Of a DNA stretch of 64,000 nt, positions 33,929-43,918 are shown one piece after another. The stretch's first letter is position 1. Each line of letters starts with the position of its first letter. A program made the position numbers and the translations under genes. Origin of the DNA: Planoprotostelium fungivorum (taxonomy: Eukaryota; Evosea; Variosea; Cavosteliida; Cavosteliaceae); contig MDYQ01000002.1 in assembly GCA_003024175.1 (NCBI GenBank), positions 124,001-188,000 on the forward strand, in the 5' to 3' direction. The notes under the pieces were generated by a model, which saw only the letters and a program-made list of their open reading frames with translations, searched no databases and was not told the DNA's origin.

Positions 33929-34552
33929 ATGACGATCACTCTTAACGGCTCTATGGCTATGAAGAATACTTTGTGAGTGATTCTCATAAGGATCTCAGTC
34001 GACAACTTGATCGGGCTTGATGTGATGATTCTGACTCTCGGCAGCTACCCCACAAAGACACACTACAATGGTGATTTTCCATGCCACCAGAAGTTCGTCA
34101 ACGAAGATCTATTGACTCCTGAGGCCATCCTTTCTTTGGCCTCTTCTTCCAATGTCAACCTGCGTAAGCAAGAGCAGGCACCCAAACAACAACACTACCT
34201 CGATGAGATTCCCACACGCGAGAGAGACACCCACTCATTCCACGTCTACGACTACGAAGAAACGGAGGATGAATGTGAATCCCCTCACGGAAAAGAGCTC
34301 GACGGCTATGGAGAAGTCAGTGCTATATTCGCCACGTATGGCATCGTTATGCCCCAGGCCCATCTTCTGCAACAGCAAGCAACGTACCTCCAACAGCAGC
34401 AGATGATGATGCAACCAGAGCGATACGCCAGTTCATCTCTATACAACTCTCCAGCGGCCAAGTGTCTTCCCACACCATCGTTTCAATTGGATGGAAACGA
34501 GGACTCATTGACTAGAATGAGCCAAGAGCTCAAGGCGGTGCTGGGACTCTGA
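33929..34552 (+). CDS. Q-rich protein of unknown function
   Basis: ATG 33929 opens a first exon MTITLNGSMAMKNT, spliced over an intron of about 90 nt to YPTKTHYNGDFPCHQKF. The protein, about 175 residues, contains a Gln-rich segment (LLQQQATYLQQQQMMMQP) and ends LTRMSQELKAVLGL, an amphipathic helix. No known domain is seen. The composition suggests a partly disordered regulatory protein (inference). Stop at 34550-34552. Confidence 0.55.
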
Positions 34553-34984
34553 TAAAGGGCTGAAACATGATGTCTTCTCTGTTTTTATTCTCAAAAAGAG
34601 TCGACGTGTCTAATGAGATACACCAAAGGCTTATCGATTCTATCAATTCTGGTAAGTCAGGTGCCAGGCTTCTTTTCGTGTAAATAGACAGTCGAGAGCG
34701 CTGCATTCGATACCAACCACTCTTCAAGTCCTCACTGAAATATAACATGCTGAGAGGATGAGAAGAGAGCTCTTCAGAAGAGGTGAGAGGAATGTTACAC
34801 AAGCGAAAAGAACAAGTTGAAGAGGATGACTCGGATCTCTTCATCTTTGACTTCAGCCAGTTGATGAGCCCGAAAATCGTCTGATTGGTTGAGGTGAAAT
34901 CGAGGTCTCGTTCATCACTAAGTGTGATCGAACATGGCGGGAGAGGAGTGAAAGGGAAGAAAGAGAAGTATATTGAATCACAAT
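34553..34984. other. Convergent gap
   Basis: These 432 bp should be the 3' UTRs of the Q-rich gene and SDHC. A minus-strand open frame running into the SDHC exon region has no domain content. I see nothing else. Confidence 0.4.
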
Positions 34985-35649
34985 TTAGAAGGAAACGAAC
35001 GCGAGGGCAACGGCGATGACTCCAGAGGAAGCACCGAGGGCGATCGAGCTGCGACACAGTCAATAAAGAAAGCACACATCTAATGTCACCTCTTCTGAAC
35101 GGATACGAGGTCGAGTCCCTTGCTGGTGTAATCCCAGTACTATCATCACAGTGAGATTTTTGCATCATTTCACAGAGGTGAGCACTCACCAAATGTCTGA
35201 TGGCAGCGAGAGTGTGGTAGACGAAGGGGAAAGCGACTGTTCCCTTGACCACAGGGAGGAGAGCTCCGTGGCTCTTGATCGACTGCATTTGGTTCATATC
35301 GTCACGAGAGAAGACACATGTGAGGTGATCTACGCACCTCGAGGAAGATTGTGAGGTCGGCGGGGGATTTGAGTAAGACGATGGCAGAGGCTCCGGCTAA
35401 TCCAGCGGTGAGAGCGGCACTCGTGGCGCGGTTGGCGATGGAAGAGAGGGCAGGGGCGGGAAATTTGTAGATGCTGACGTGAGGAGACACGGGGAGATCC
35501 TTCCTTCGCTGAGTGATCTTCTTTACCTGCTCTTCAGGGGTGATGGCATCGATAGAGACCTTTCTGGAGCATGTGTTGTTGTTGATTCTGACTCTGTGAA
35601 GTGATCTCGTGGAGGAGACGAGACGGGAAGCTTGAGAGAAGGAGTTCAT
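34985..35649 (-). CDS. SDHC: Succinate dehydrogenase cytochrome b subunit (SDHC)
   Basis: A targeting-type N-terminus (MNSFSQASRLVSSTRSLHRV) precedes the family signature PVSPHVSIYKFPAPALSSIANR. Three membrane helices follow. The heme-ligand segment is VAFPFVYHTLAAIRHLVWDY, matching the YHTxxGIRHLxWD box of mitochondrial SDHC. The C-terminus is SSIALGASSGVIAVALAFVSF; stop at 34985-34987. The subunit anchors complex II in the inner membrane and helps bind ubiquinone and heme b. The usual SIxHR motif reads SIANR here: the Arg remains and the His is Asn. Three to four short introns. Confidence 0.88.
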
Positions 35650-35887
35650 GTTCGTTGATCTCTTGTCTTTGGGATGCGGGTCCTTCCAACTTGTAAAAGA
35701 GATAATTCATTTTATTTTTCTTTTCGCGCATCTCGATCATAGATCACATCATCAAGAGATGAACTCACTTTGGAGGGGAAAATTAAATGGACAATCGACG
35801 GGGACGAATCTGAACGTCAGACCACGTGTCCTTGTCGATCTTCGATCTGTGGGTGTGGTGACGAACCTGAGGAACAGACTGGCCATC

Positions 35888-36314
35888 ATGTCTGATAGGT
35901 CTTTCGGCCTTGTCATACTGAGTTTGTTGTTGGTCAACTCCGCCACCATGGTATATAGAAGGAAGGAGCAGGAGAAACATTCAGAGCTGCTCGCAGGAAG
36001 AATCAACAAGAACGTAGAAGAACAGGTGCATCACGTCTCATCCTCTATCCATCTCGTCACTCACCTGGACAGATATCACAAATTGTCCTTCAGAATCAAA
36101 GGGACATCAAAGATAAGATCGATCGTGCCGTGAGGGAACTGCAGGTCGATGCGAGCACCAAACGAAGCATCGAGGCCAAGTTAGATGGAGTATTTGTACA
36201 GAGTGGAGAAGAGTGGAAAGAGCAGAAGTCCTCCAAGAAGGAAGGTGAGTCATCTTCTGATCGTGTGGAGTGTCTAAATGAGACACAGAGAACAAGGGTG
36301 AGCTCGTGATGTGA
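35888..36314 (+). CDS. Small single-pass membrane protein with coiled coil
   Basis: From ATG 35888 the protein reads MSDRSFGLVILSLLLVNSA, an N-terminal membrane helix or signal anchor. A charged coiled coil follows (RRKEQEKHSELLAGRINKN, DIKDKIDRAVRELQVD), with the tail KEENKGELVM. Stop at 36312-36314. Two introns, with acceptors at CCTTCAG and ACACAG, keep the frame. An in-frame ATG at 35759 would add about 43 residues without hydrophobic character. Family unknown. It is divergent from SDHC. An AATAAA at 36363-36368 is a fitting poly(A) signal. Confidence 0.5.
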
Positions 36315-36400
36315 TCGCGATGGCCCTTGCGGGATGATCATCATTGGCATCGATTAGTTGACAATAAAGAATCAAGATATGTTTTGAAGAGAATTTTCGT

Positions 36401-37140
36401 TTATTTCGTCAAGTTCTTACGCACGTCCTGTGACATGATCAGTATAGGATCACATCGAGATGAAGATGAGAACACAATGGATCATCATCTCGATCGAGAT
36501 CAAGACGAAGGTGAAGATCGTGTCGATGATGCAAGCAAAGCTAACCTGGAGGTTGGACAGGAAGGACTTCTGGTTGTAAACGACAAAGTCGTTGGTGACA
36601 TCGGCACTGAAATCAGCGGACCACTCGACCAGGGTGTGGTTGTGCTCAGTGACTCTGTACAGAGTGATGGTGGTGATGGAAGCGGAGGCTGTGATCATCT
36701 TGAGAAGACGATCGGAAAGAGCCTCGTTCACCTTCGGCGGGGAAATTGGACTCGATCATCTCCCAGGTGAGAGTACGGTACTGATCGTTGAGAGCGATGA
36801 GTCTATCTTTTCTGATCTGAGATGGTGATTGAGAATGTGATACACGAAGAAGGAACGGACGAAAGTACCTCTCCGGACTTCCACTGGAGGGTTCTCACGC
36901 TTCCCACGGCGAAGGGAGATGCATTGTCTTCGATCTTGACGGAGTCGATGGTGGAGATGTGCTTTCCTATCATAATGTCAATAGATAGCTGGAAATGTGT
37001 CTAAAAGAAGAGACTGTGTGTGATGCACTGATGAATCATACAACGTAACACCCACCGACGAAGGTGAAGTCTCTCAACTCAGTCCAGACGCTCTCGATTG
37101 GGAGAGGGAACACGATGGAGGCTACTGCACGGGTACTCAT
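36401..37140 (-). CDS. SRPBCC (Bet v1/START-like) domain protein
   Basis: The start MSTRAVASIVFPLPIESVW at 37140 leads a single small domain. TELRDFTFVG and KHISTIDSVKIEDNASPFA correspond to the first strands and helices. AVGSVRTLQWKSGE, ALNDQYRTLTWEMIES and TITLYRVTEHNHTLVEWSAD are the curved sheet strands ending in the typical VEWSADF. The last exon is DVRKNLTK; stop at 36401-36403. This matches polyketide-cyclase-like SRPBCC proteins, which bind hydrophobic ligands in a central pocket; the ligand is unknown. Four introns. It is divergent from the ankyrin gene, with 98 bp between starts. Confidence 0.7.
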
Positions 37141-37238
37141 TGTCTTGCGTTTGGGAAGTGATGACGAAAAGAAGGGAAGTGGATCTACAACCCAAAAAAC
37201 AACCGGCTCAGACATTTTCATCCGATCCACACAGCGAC

Positions 37239-37908
37239 ATGTCTGACGATATCATTCTCAACCCCGTCCTCGAGGCTGCCAAGAGAGGATACACCGAGCA
37301 GATCAAAGAGGCCCTCGAACAGAAGCAGGGAAAGATTACCGATCTTGACCCACAGGTAAATCGGACGATATAGAGTATGGTTAGGAGAAACGAAATCAAC
37401 CTCTTTCAGAAAAACACTCCCCTGCACTGGGCTGCTGGAGGTGGACATTATGAAGCTGTCGAATTTCTCATTTCCCTCGGCTCCGACGTGAACCAAGGTG
37501 AGACTGCCCGATCTCTCGTTTGAATGTAAGAAATGATTCGATCGATAGCGAATGCCTCTGGAGACACACCACTCCACCGCTCCGCCTGGAAGGGACACGC
37601 TAAAGTCAGCGAGCTCCTCGTCCAAAAGGGTAAGTCGTCTCACGTCTTAGGTCATAACTCATGTTCGTGTGACTCATCCATTGGACACAGGTGCTGGACC
37701 TTCTAGATTGGCCAAGAACAGAGATGGAAAGATGCCCATCGATCTGGCCAAGGCAACAGAAGTCAAGAGAGCTGTGGCACCTCCCCCACAAGAGAGTGAG
37801 TACCCTCACATTGGCATCATTCAACACATCACATCATCCTTCACCTTCTGACGAGAGATAGCGCCCGAAGATGAAGCTTTCGATCAAGAGGAGGAGGACT
37901 CTGATTAA
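37239..37908 (+). CDS. Ankyrin-repeat protein
   Basis: The protein is MSDDIILNPVLEAAKRGYTE followed by three to four ankyrin repeats: NTPLHWAAGGGHYEAVEFLI, SGDTPLHRSAWKGHAKVSEL and RDGKMPIDLAKATEVKRA. It ends in an acidic tail (EDEAFDQEEEDSD; stop at 37906-37908). At about 145 residues it has no other domain and is likely a small cytosolic adaptor. Three introns are each placed at repeat boundaries. AATAAA lies 29 nt past the stop. Confidence 0.85.
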
Positions 37909-37936
37909 AGAAATCGATTGTTGAATGAGATGTATC

Positions 37937-37942
37937 AATAAA
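37937..37942 (+). terminator. Poly(A) signal of ankyrin gene
   Basis: AATAAA 29 nt beyond the stop codon on the gene's strand. Confidence 0.5.
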
Positions 37943-38196
37943 TACCTGTTCATTACCTGTCGGACATATCATCTCACCTTCACACATGCGATCCCATCTT
38001 ATAGTATCGTATAACGATTCGTGCGTCATTGATACGACCCAAACATGATATGAAGTGGTGATCAGCTCGTGCACAGAAGAGGACACAATCACATGTCGTT
38101 CACAGGCCGTCGCAGAAATTCGTGTATATTCTACAACTGAAGATTTCTGATCATCAGATCGATCCAGCAGCATCGGGTCCATCATCCATACAGAAT

Positions 38197-39191
38197 ATGG
38201 GTCGAATCATCTGCTTCTTGCTCCTCCTACTCTTCATCGCACCCGTTCAGAGTCACACTGATTCGTATTACGATGTCATCAATGCCATCCTGGGCGGTAA
38301 AGACCTGTATCAGATGTTGAATGTAACGACACAGAGTACAACAAAAGAGATCAAGAGATCATTCCGACAGTTGTCTCGCATTTAGTGAGCTCGATCAAAT
38401 CGGAACGACATCTGACTCGATCCAGCCATCCCGATAAATTAACAGGAGAAGATGCAGAATCGAAGAAGGGTCTTTACCAGCAACTCGTCTTCGCTGCAGA
38501 TGTGCTGACGGATGATGAGAAGAGGAAGGAGTATGATGATCTCAGAGTCAATGGAGTACCAAGAGCGGCGAGAATCTATTCACAATATGCATACTTTTAC
38601 GGGTGAAAGATCTCCTCGTCACATTGCAATGATGATGATGTGATGTTGAATAAGATCAGAGCACCCAACATCGATCTCCGTTACATCCTCGGCGTACTCG
38701 TCGCATTGATATCCGGCTGCCAGGTGATCATCGCCAGATCGATCCTGCCACTGAACCATCTCGTCAGTGGTTGTATGTCCTCCACAGACATCACAGGATG
38801 CATCGTCTGGCCAAAAACACCCAGAGATATCAATCCGCCCTCAAGATCGCCCAGTCCAACGGCGAAGACATGCCAGAGCTGGTGAGATCTCATCTCGTCA
38901 TCCATTCTCACTTATGGACAGCGCATCGTGGGGGCAGAGAAGCCACAACTGAAAGACATCTTCGTCCTGCGACTCATCTTATTACCTTACACCGTGACCA
39001 AAGGTCTCTTTTCACTCGTCTTCGGTCGTTCTCTGACAGCCGAGGAGGCCGATGAAGCGCTTCGGATCCGCATGGGTTTCGATACGAGAGAAGAGTGGGA
39101 GGAACACAAGAGAAAAGACGAACAGAGATGGGAGTCGAGGAAGAACTCGAACCGAGCGAAGCAGTATCGAAGATGGATGAAGAAGCAGTGA
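38197..39191 (+). CDS. DNAJC25-like ER membrane J protein
   Basis: The N-terminus is a signal peptide (MGRIICFLLLLLFIAPVQSH). A lumenal J domain follows: DLYQMLNVTTQSTTKEIKRS, FRQLSRIYHPDKLTG and DDEKRKEYDDL. The HPD motif is formed across an intron (TA|C CAT CCC GAT). Next come a membrane helix (LRYILGVLVALISGCQV), a basic cytosolic region, a second hydrophobic segment (FVLRLILLPYTVTKGLF) and the conserved end TREEWEEHKRKDEQRW...RWMKKQ. This order matches the DNAJC25 family. It should stimulate an ER Hsp70 ATPase. Stop at 39189-39191. Confidence 0.85.
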
Positions 39192-39659
39192 AGAGTTGGA
39201 AAAGAGATTTACATTCTCGTATAAACGTAACAATTCAATCTCCCGAGGCAAATAGCCGTTACAAATATCCGTTTTCGGACGAAAAAGCCGGCCACGGGGA
39301 TTTAATTGAACCGATGCCGTCAGAACGCGGAGAATTGTACCAGAGTTTGTATGGGCCGGGTAATTTCCGACCAAAATGTGGGGCGGTGTCGTGGTCTCTT
39401 CGTAACAACAAGAGCTGAAAGCACACGAGCATTCAAAACTGAGTACTCGTCGGTACCTCCACAGCTCAGCCTCAGAATAGAATATGCCTGGTGAGAAGAG
39501 CATTCGCAAGTAGAGAGACTCACGGCAAAACAGAACACAGGATGCGATCGAGTGAAAAGAAGACAGTCATCGTGAAGGGGGAGGTGTGTAGAGCTGGCGA
39601 ATTCGATCGAGTTGAGCTGATGATAACAACAGAAACATTCGGTTCTCTTCCTCGATTGG
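39192..39659. other. Gap after DNAJC25-like gene
   Basis: These 468 bp contain overlapping open frames on both strands without recognisable domains. They may be the UTR and first non-coding part of the hypothetical gene that follows. Confidence 0.3.
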
Positions 39660-40091
39660 ATGGCAAAGACGAAACAAGCAGACAGAGAGCGCATGATGGG
39701 AATACAGAAGAAGACGAAGAGTAGCTCACTCTCCAACATTGTTCAGGAGCTCCCTCGTTACCTGTCAACACTTCCCAACCCAACCCCATCGACGGCCACA
39801 CCAACCCAGCGCAAACACACGCCATCCATGCGATTACCAACATCCATCAACCACCTGAGCTTACTGGTTCAGAACTATCAGAATCAAGTCAACCCCACCG
39901 TCACCATCACATTAAGAGAATCACCACCATCTTCCCCGCCACTTGCCAATTACATACCTCCTTCATCACCAACGACCGAAGAGGTCATCGAGAAGGAGAC
40001 AATCACAACGATAACTCCAGAAGAGAACGGTCAAGTGACCAAGCTCGTCGGATCATTCCGCATGTTTGGAAGAGAGATCCTCAACGTGTGA
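39660..40091 (+). CDS. Hypothetical Ser/Thr/Pro-rich protein
   Basis: An uninterrupted frame of 143 codons begins MAKTKQADRERMMGIQKKTK. It continues with a Pro/Thr-rich middle (LPNPTPSTATPTQRK) and a region VTITLRESPPSSPPL, and ends QVTKLVGSFRMFGREILNV. It looks disordered, with possible phosphorylation sites (SPPSSP). There is no family match from memory. The codon pattern is plausible, but the lack of introns and of a conserved domain keep confidence low. Confidence 0.4.
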   Translation: MAKTKQADRERMMGIQKKTKSSSLSNIVQELPRYLSTLPNPTPSTATPTQRKHTPSMRLPTSINHLSLLVQNYQNQVNPTVTITLRESPPSSPPLANYIPPSSPTTEEVIEKETITTITPEENGQVTKLVGSFRMFGREILNV

Positions 40092-40574
40092 GGACAAGTC
40101 TCACCCAATCCCATCAAGACGATGGGATTCAATTTTTTCGTGAGGCAGGGCTATCGCAGCACGGTGTATTCGTTTTGTTATATAAAATTAGGAGTGAAAA
40201 GAGTCATCTTCTGCCTTTCATGCGCTGCTCTAAACGACGTGAACCCCTCATGTGATCATATGTTGTTGTTTGCATGGACCTTCTCAACGGATCATGCATG
40301 TTCATCTCGACACAGATTCCCATGAGACATGCGGACGAACCTTGGGCCGTTCATACATCAGATTTGATATATCAATTCGCTCTCTATAAGCTATCACGAG
40401 ATTCGATTTCGAGTCAAGTTGAAACCCAACATCGCACATCTCATTAAGAGACTCCCTACAGTGGCACATCCAATCACTCATACACACCACCCGGGCGACC
40501 CTTCCAACTATAAATGAACCAACAAACGAGAGAATCGATAACAATCAACAGCTCTATTTCAGCGAGTTTCATCC
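40092..40574. other. Gap before STAT/CudA-like gene
   Basis: This 483-bp convergent region shows no domain-bearing frame. It should hold two 3' UTRs. Confidence 0.4.
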
Positions 40575-43143
40575 TCTAAAAGCTGTCGGGGTCCTTATAC
40601 TTGGGCTCTTTCAGCGTCTCCGTCTGCACCTGCTTTCTCTCAGTCTACTTCTCCTCCTCTACCTCTTCACCTTCTCCAATGGAAAAACAAGGATGGACTT
40701 GTAGTCTGCATCATTGATGAACTCATTGAGAGAAGCATACTCCTTTCCACGGAAGATGAACATTCCAGAATCGGCCGAATAAGGTAGAGAGTAGTTCTCT
40801 ATGATGTCTCTGTATCCACTACCTGTGGAAGGTGAGACGGTGATGACGATGAGAAACTGACCCTTGTTGACGTTGAAGGCGTAATATCCGTTTCTCAGTT
40901 GGCTCTCGCTGTAACGGAAGAGGAAGTAACCAGGTCTGCCCTTTAAGAGTTCGACTGCATCAGAGTGTCTCGCGAAGCCGTGAAAGTACCTACGTCCATC
41001 AGATGGATAGAGGTGATGTCCGTGATGTCCATCAGATGGAGGTAGAGGATGGAGGGTGAGAACGAGAGGTCACCTCTCTTGGTATACGCTCTTGACGCGG
41101 TTGAAGATGTCTTGCGTTCCAAAGAACTTGAGGAACAACTTGAAATCGTCCAGGGTCACCCCACCACCGTTCTTCTTCGACGAAGTGTTGGCTGATTGTA
41201 GATGAGACACATCTACAACGAACCAAATCATATTCACCGAAAAAGTGTGAGACTCCGACGTTGATGATCTGGAGGACGATCGGATCGTTCGAGCTGATTG
41301 TAGATCGATAGACAGTGTACATCGTCTGCAGTAACATCGGCACCGGCACCGTCGCATCATCTTCAGATCTTCCCGCCCATAGATCGAGTATCTATGACAC
41401 GATCAACTCGATGTCTATACGTGTCTCTCACTCTCTTGTCGATGTTCTGCAGGGAGACGTCGAATGGCTCGACCAATAGATTTGGTTTGTCCGAATTTGC
41501 ATCGAAGACTTCTTGTACTTTCATCGTTTCTTCTTGGTAGGGCTGCACGATGGTGCCCACCTTACCGTACCAGAATCTAAATATAGAGTCAGATTCGATA
41601 GAAGGTACATCATCGTAGAGGGAGTGAGGGTACCTGAATGTCTTTGGATAATTCGGTGACTTCTGTATCTCTTCTCTTGCTTCCTGCAGGGTAGAAGAAT
41701 TTCCTAATACGATGAAACCTCGCGGGCCGCCTTCACCTCTAACGGTGACTGTGATGTAGTGTGTCTCTTCTGCTTCAAGTTGAATTTCGTCCGTCTACAA
41801 CGATCCACTCACCGTCGATCGTGAGGTCATCTACGGCCCTCCTCTTGGTGGATTTGTTCGGTGTAGATGCAGTCGAGACTTTCGATTTAGTGGATATTTC
41901 CTTTTCCTTGTTGTTCTTACGAGGACGAACGTTCATACCATCGGGGATCTGTTTCGTTCATCAGCGTCGATCGACATGAGCATCATCAAAGATGTCGATG
42001 GAGATGCAGATGATGAGATGATGATGCTCACTCGGTTACAAGCGGAGACGAGATTGAAGTTTGTGGAGATCAATCTGGCCTCTTCGATCTGCCTCCGTGT
42101 CGGTCGAATGTCTGACTCCTCGTGCTCACCTCGAAGAGAACGGCGAAACCTGGGCCGAGGCTCAATTTGTGGTGTTGTAGAGTAGCCTTGATGGGTGTCA
42201 TCCGACTCAGATGAAGAGCAGGAAAGGCAATGCGAGTCTGACCGGCCTTCAAAACCTCACGGAAAGTCAGAGATAATTCGTTAGAGGACGTTTCTCACTT
42301 GTATGTCTCCGTTGGTGAAGCCCTCTTTGATCTTGATGACATCACCATTTCCTCGATCGTCGCAGTAGACGAGGAAAGCGGCGACGGTGATAGAGACTTC
42401 GTGGGGGTTGACAAATTCGATCTCTGGGGCGGGAAAGATGTTGTAATTGACGACCTGCATCGTGTCAAATGGTCATCCGAGGGGTGTCTTCACCTGGTAT
42501 TCGTTCGGTTGGACGACGATTCGAATGTTTCCAAAACGGCTGTGTGTGTTGAGAATGGAATGCTGCCCTCCGTAATGCATCGGAGCGGGCTCAAAAGTCT
42601 ACAGAGGTTAGACTTGAGAAACAAAGAAGAAGCTCAAAATCTACCTGTGCATAGAGAGGATAATTGTCTTCTTGGATGTGTGTGATGGTAAAGGCAGGCA
42701 TCTGAGGGGAGGGAGGATCATATTTAATTCTCATACCATCCATTCTGCTGAGTTCGGCTATCATTGTATCGGGATACGAATCCATCTATATGGATTATAC
42801 GTCGGCACGAAGGGGTATAACCTCTCTCACCTGGAATGCTTCTGAGGAATAAGGACTACTATCTGGTGGTTGTGTGGGTGTCGTTCCGCTGCTGGATGGG
42901 TCAATGATGCATCCGACACCTTCCATTGTCTCACCTTGGAGAGGGATAATAGTTGGTGTGTAAGTAAGGTCGGTCTGGGTACTCGTGTCCAGACATGCTT
43001 CTGTCGCGATGGAGGGCGAAAAAGGAGTGAAGTTCGCGATTGATCTTGAACGATCGGGTCTTTCTGTTGCTCCGCAACTTCAAGTTGATAAAGATCGAAA
43101 ATTCTTTGAACATCTGACCAGCCTGAGATCGCATCTCGGCCAT
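40575..43143 (-). CDS. STAT/CudA-like transcription factor with C-terminal SH2 domain
   Basis: I choose ATG 43143 (MAEMRSQAGQMF). The N-terminal helical part includes FKINRELHSFFALHRDR. A beta-rich core follows: RIKYDPPSPQMPAFTITHI, QEDNYPLYAQ, HYGGQHSILNTHSRFGNIRI, VVQPNEYQ, NPHEVSITVAAFLVYCDDRG. It resembles the DNA-binding region of Dictyostelium CudA and distant STATs. Then come a basic, likely nuclear-localising segment (RPRKNNKEKE, STKRRAVDD) and a helical linker (VTLDDFKLFLKFFGTQDIFN). The end is an SH2 domain: YFHGFARHSDAVELLKGRPG, YFLFRYSESQ (the FxxR phosphotyrosine-binding Arg), YYAFNVNKG, MFIFRGKEYASLNEFI. Stop at 40575-40577. Inference: a phosphotyrosine-regulated transcription factor, possibly downstream of TK-type kinases such as those earlier in the window. 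Confidence 0.65.
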
Positions 43144-43157
43144 TGAAAGAGGAGAAG

Positions 43158-43483
43158 ATGTCTTCAGGATTTGGAAACCACGGAACAACGGGAAGATGCT
43201 GGTTCATCTGGAAGGTGAGACAAGGAGGAGAGAGATGAGATTGAATCGAGCAGGATCTGGCCAACTGCATGAGAGTGCATTCCGATAAATTAGAGCGCGC
43301 TAGAAAGTGTGTCGATTTTGAAGACGATTACCAAGAATGTTTATCACAAGAGAAGGAGGTATGAGCCAGATGATGATATGTCGAGCTGATATCGAACAGT
43401 ATGATCGTGTCAGCGTCATTGGTGAGCAACTGAGACAGAACAAGAAGAAGGGAATCGCACCACCTAAGAGTCAGCCTTCGTGA
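43158..43483 (+). CDS. Twin CX9C protein, NDUFS5-like (complex I 15-kDa subunit)
   Basis: Exon 1 reads MSSGFGNHGTTGRCWFIWK and is joined over a 41-nt intron to DLANCMRVHSDKLERARKCVDF. Together they give two CX9C pairs (C-WFIWKDLAN-C and C-VDFEDDYQE-C), the disulfide-bonded helix hairpin of CHCH proteins imported by Mia40. The following YDRVSVIGEQLRQNKKKG resembles the NDUFS5 C-terminus (RRxxAIRxQRDKLxKEGK). Stop at 43481-43483. The first exon lies directly against the start of the divergent STAT-like gene. AATAAA at 43512-43517 fits as poly(A) signal. COX-assembly CHCH proteins are the alternative. Confidence 0.75.
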
Positions 43484-43918
43484 GGTCTCACTATGACGGA
43501 TGTACATCAACAATAAATCAGTCAACAACTTTTATTCCTCATGGAGATCGCTCATGTCCATCACCCTTTTGATCCAAATTATGTCTCTGTTCTTGAATGA
43601 CGATGCATCCACCTTAACCTCTGTCTCACACGTTGTGATGGACGATCGATGGACGTCTCTGTCATGCCATCACCCGTACAAAAGAAGTCCACGCAGCTCT
43701 CAACTATGTTGATCCTGCATAGATTCACACTGACATCCTGTACGATAAATATGGGTCAGGTCTTTAGAGGCGGTTTGTGTAAGGGTTCTCTGCACTTGCC
43801 CACGCAAGGATTTATAGAAATTTGCTGGAAAAGTCAGGCAAATGAAAGAGTCTCGGGAGGGAAGAGACAGCCGCACCTGATCGATCTGCATTGGGTTAAG
43901 GAGGATGCGTGAGAGAGG
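43484..43918. other. Intergenic region before the hybrid histidine kinase
   Basis: This 435-bp stretch contains a poly(A) signal for the CHCH gene and presumably the kinase promoter. No coding signal is seen. Confidence 0.4.

Noticed and set aside
34530-35297. 255-codon minus-strand frame
   Set aside because: It runs through the SDHC 3' region and introns with no domain; SDHC exons account for the real coding parts in this area.
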